A program made the position numbers and the translations under genes. A stretch of 30,922 nucleotides of DNA from a virus: positions 1 through 30,922 of IMG/VR virus record IMGVR_UViG_3300005613_000282; one strand, 5' to 3'. The notes under the pieces are model-generated. The model was given only the letters and a program-made list of their open reading frames with translations, had not been told where the DNA came from and searched no databases. This document shows, piece by piece, positions 30,784-30,922 of the stretch (its first letter is position 1; each line of letters opens with the position of its first letter).

Positions 30784-30922
30784 TCATTCCTTATATACCG
30801 TGCCCCAGGTAGCTGGGAAGTTAGTCTCTGATTTTATAGATCCTTCTCTGATATCTTGCTTCCATTTGATTTTCTCTTCGCGGTTATTAGATCCTGCCCT
30901 ACCAATACCAACACCACGTTCA
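30784..30922 (-). CDS. Partial hypothetical gene at the right edge (C-terminal 45 aa)
   Basis: An open minus-strand frame enters from the right edge and ends at TGA 30784-30786, two bases before the DUF3310 start. The visible product is hydrophilic (GVGIGRAGSNNREEKIKWKQ, then DIREGSIKSETNF, ending PATWGTVYKE). The DUF3310 ribosome site lies inside its last codons (AAG GAA), a normal coupled arrangement, which supports a real gene. I do not recognise the family. Confidence 0.6.
   Translation of the reverse strand, partial: ERGVGIGRAGSNNREEKIKWKQDIREGSIKSETNFPATWGTVYKE

Noticed and set aside
1-30922. tRNA genes, CRISPR arrays, integrase, attachment sites, insertion sequences
   Set aside because: None seen; nearly every base lies in a supported gene. 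The only mobile gene is the homing endonuclease.

Overview
The window is double-stranded DNA tailed-phage sequence with a short-tailed (podovirus) gene set. Genes are densely packed: almost all stops and starts overlap as ATGA, GTGA, TGATG or TAATG, or lie within about 12 bases. I see no tRNA, CRISPR array, insertion sequence or integrase, and no stretch above 60 bases without a gene. No host can be named from the sequence. The class I ribonucleotide reductase and DUF3310 genes are typical of lytic podoviruses, and the spanin-type lysis genes imply a Gram-negative host.

Region A (1-about 7100) is the more GC-rich part; hand counts of the 60-base lines at 1261, 301 and 5701 give 40, 34 and 34 G+C. 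It holds the end of a scaffolding protein, a P22 gp5-like coat protein, a GIY-YIG homing endonuclease, two tiny lysine-rich proteins, a small HeH/LEM-like protein, a P22 gp4-like head-completion protein, small tail-associated proteins and a receptor-binding protein with a C-type-lectin (FGE/DGR-target-like) domain. A 225-codon protein that may serve the receptor-binding protein follows.

Region B (about 7100-29430) is more AT-rich; lines at 8041, 9301 and 12001 give 20, 21 and 27 G+C. It is a T7-like late operon: a pectate-lyase-fold tail spike, small and large terminase, portal, a SECOND scaffold and a SECOND, different major capsid protein, and a decoration protein with a UUCG-hairpin terminator. 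Then come a second copy of the lysine-rich gene pair plus a third such gene, holin-like and i-/o-spanin genes, tail adaptor and nozzle, a GNAT-like gp13 analogue, a gp14-like ejection protein, two large internal virion proteins (1526 and 583 aa) and a GH24 endolysin.

Region C (29439-30922, minus strand) is a converging early/metabolic operon: an unidentified partial gene, DUF3310, and the ribonucleotide reductase beta subunit. A hairpin separates it from the late operon.

The standout observation is that one contiguous sequence carries two unrelated-looking scaffold/capsid pairs, each followed by the same two tiny basic genes in the same order. This is either a naturally mosaic phage with two head modules, or two phages joined (by recombination or in assembly) near the composition change at about 6.4-7.4 kb. 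The sequence alone cannot decide between these.
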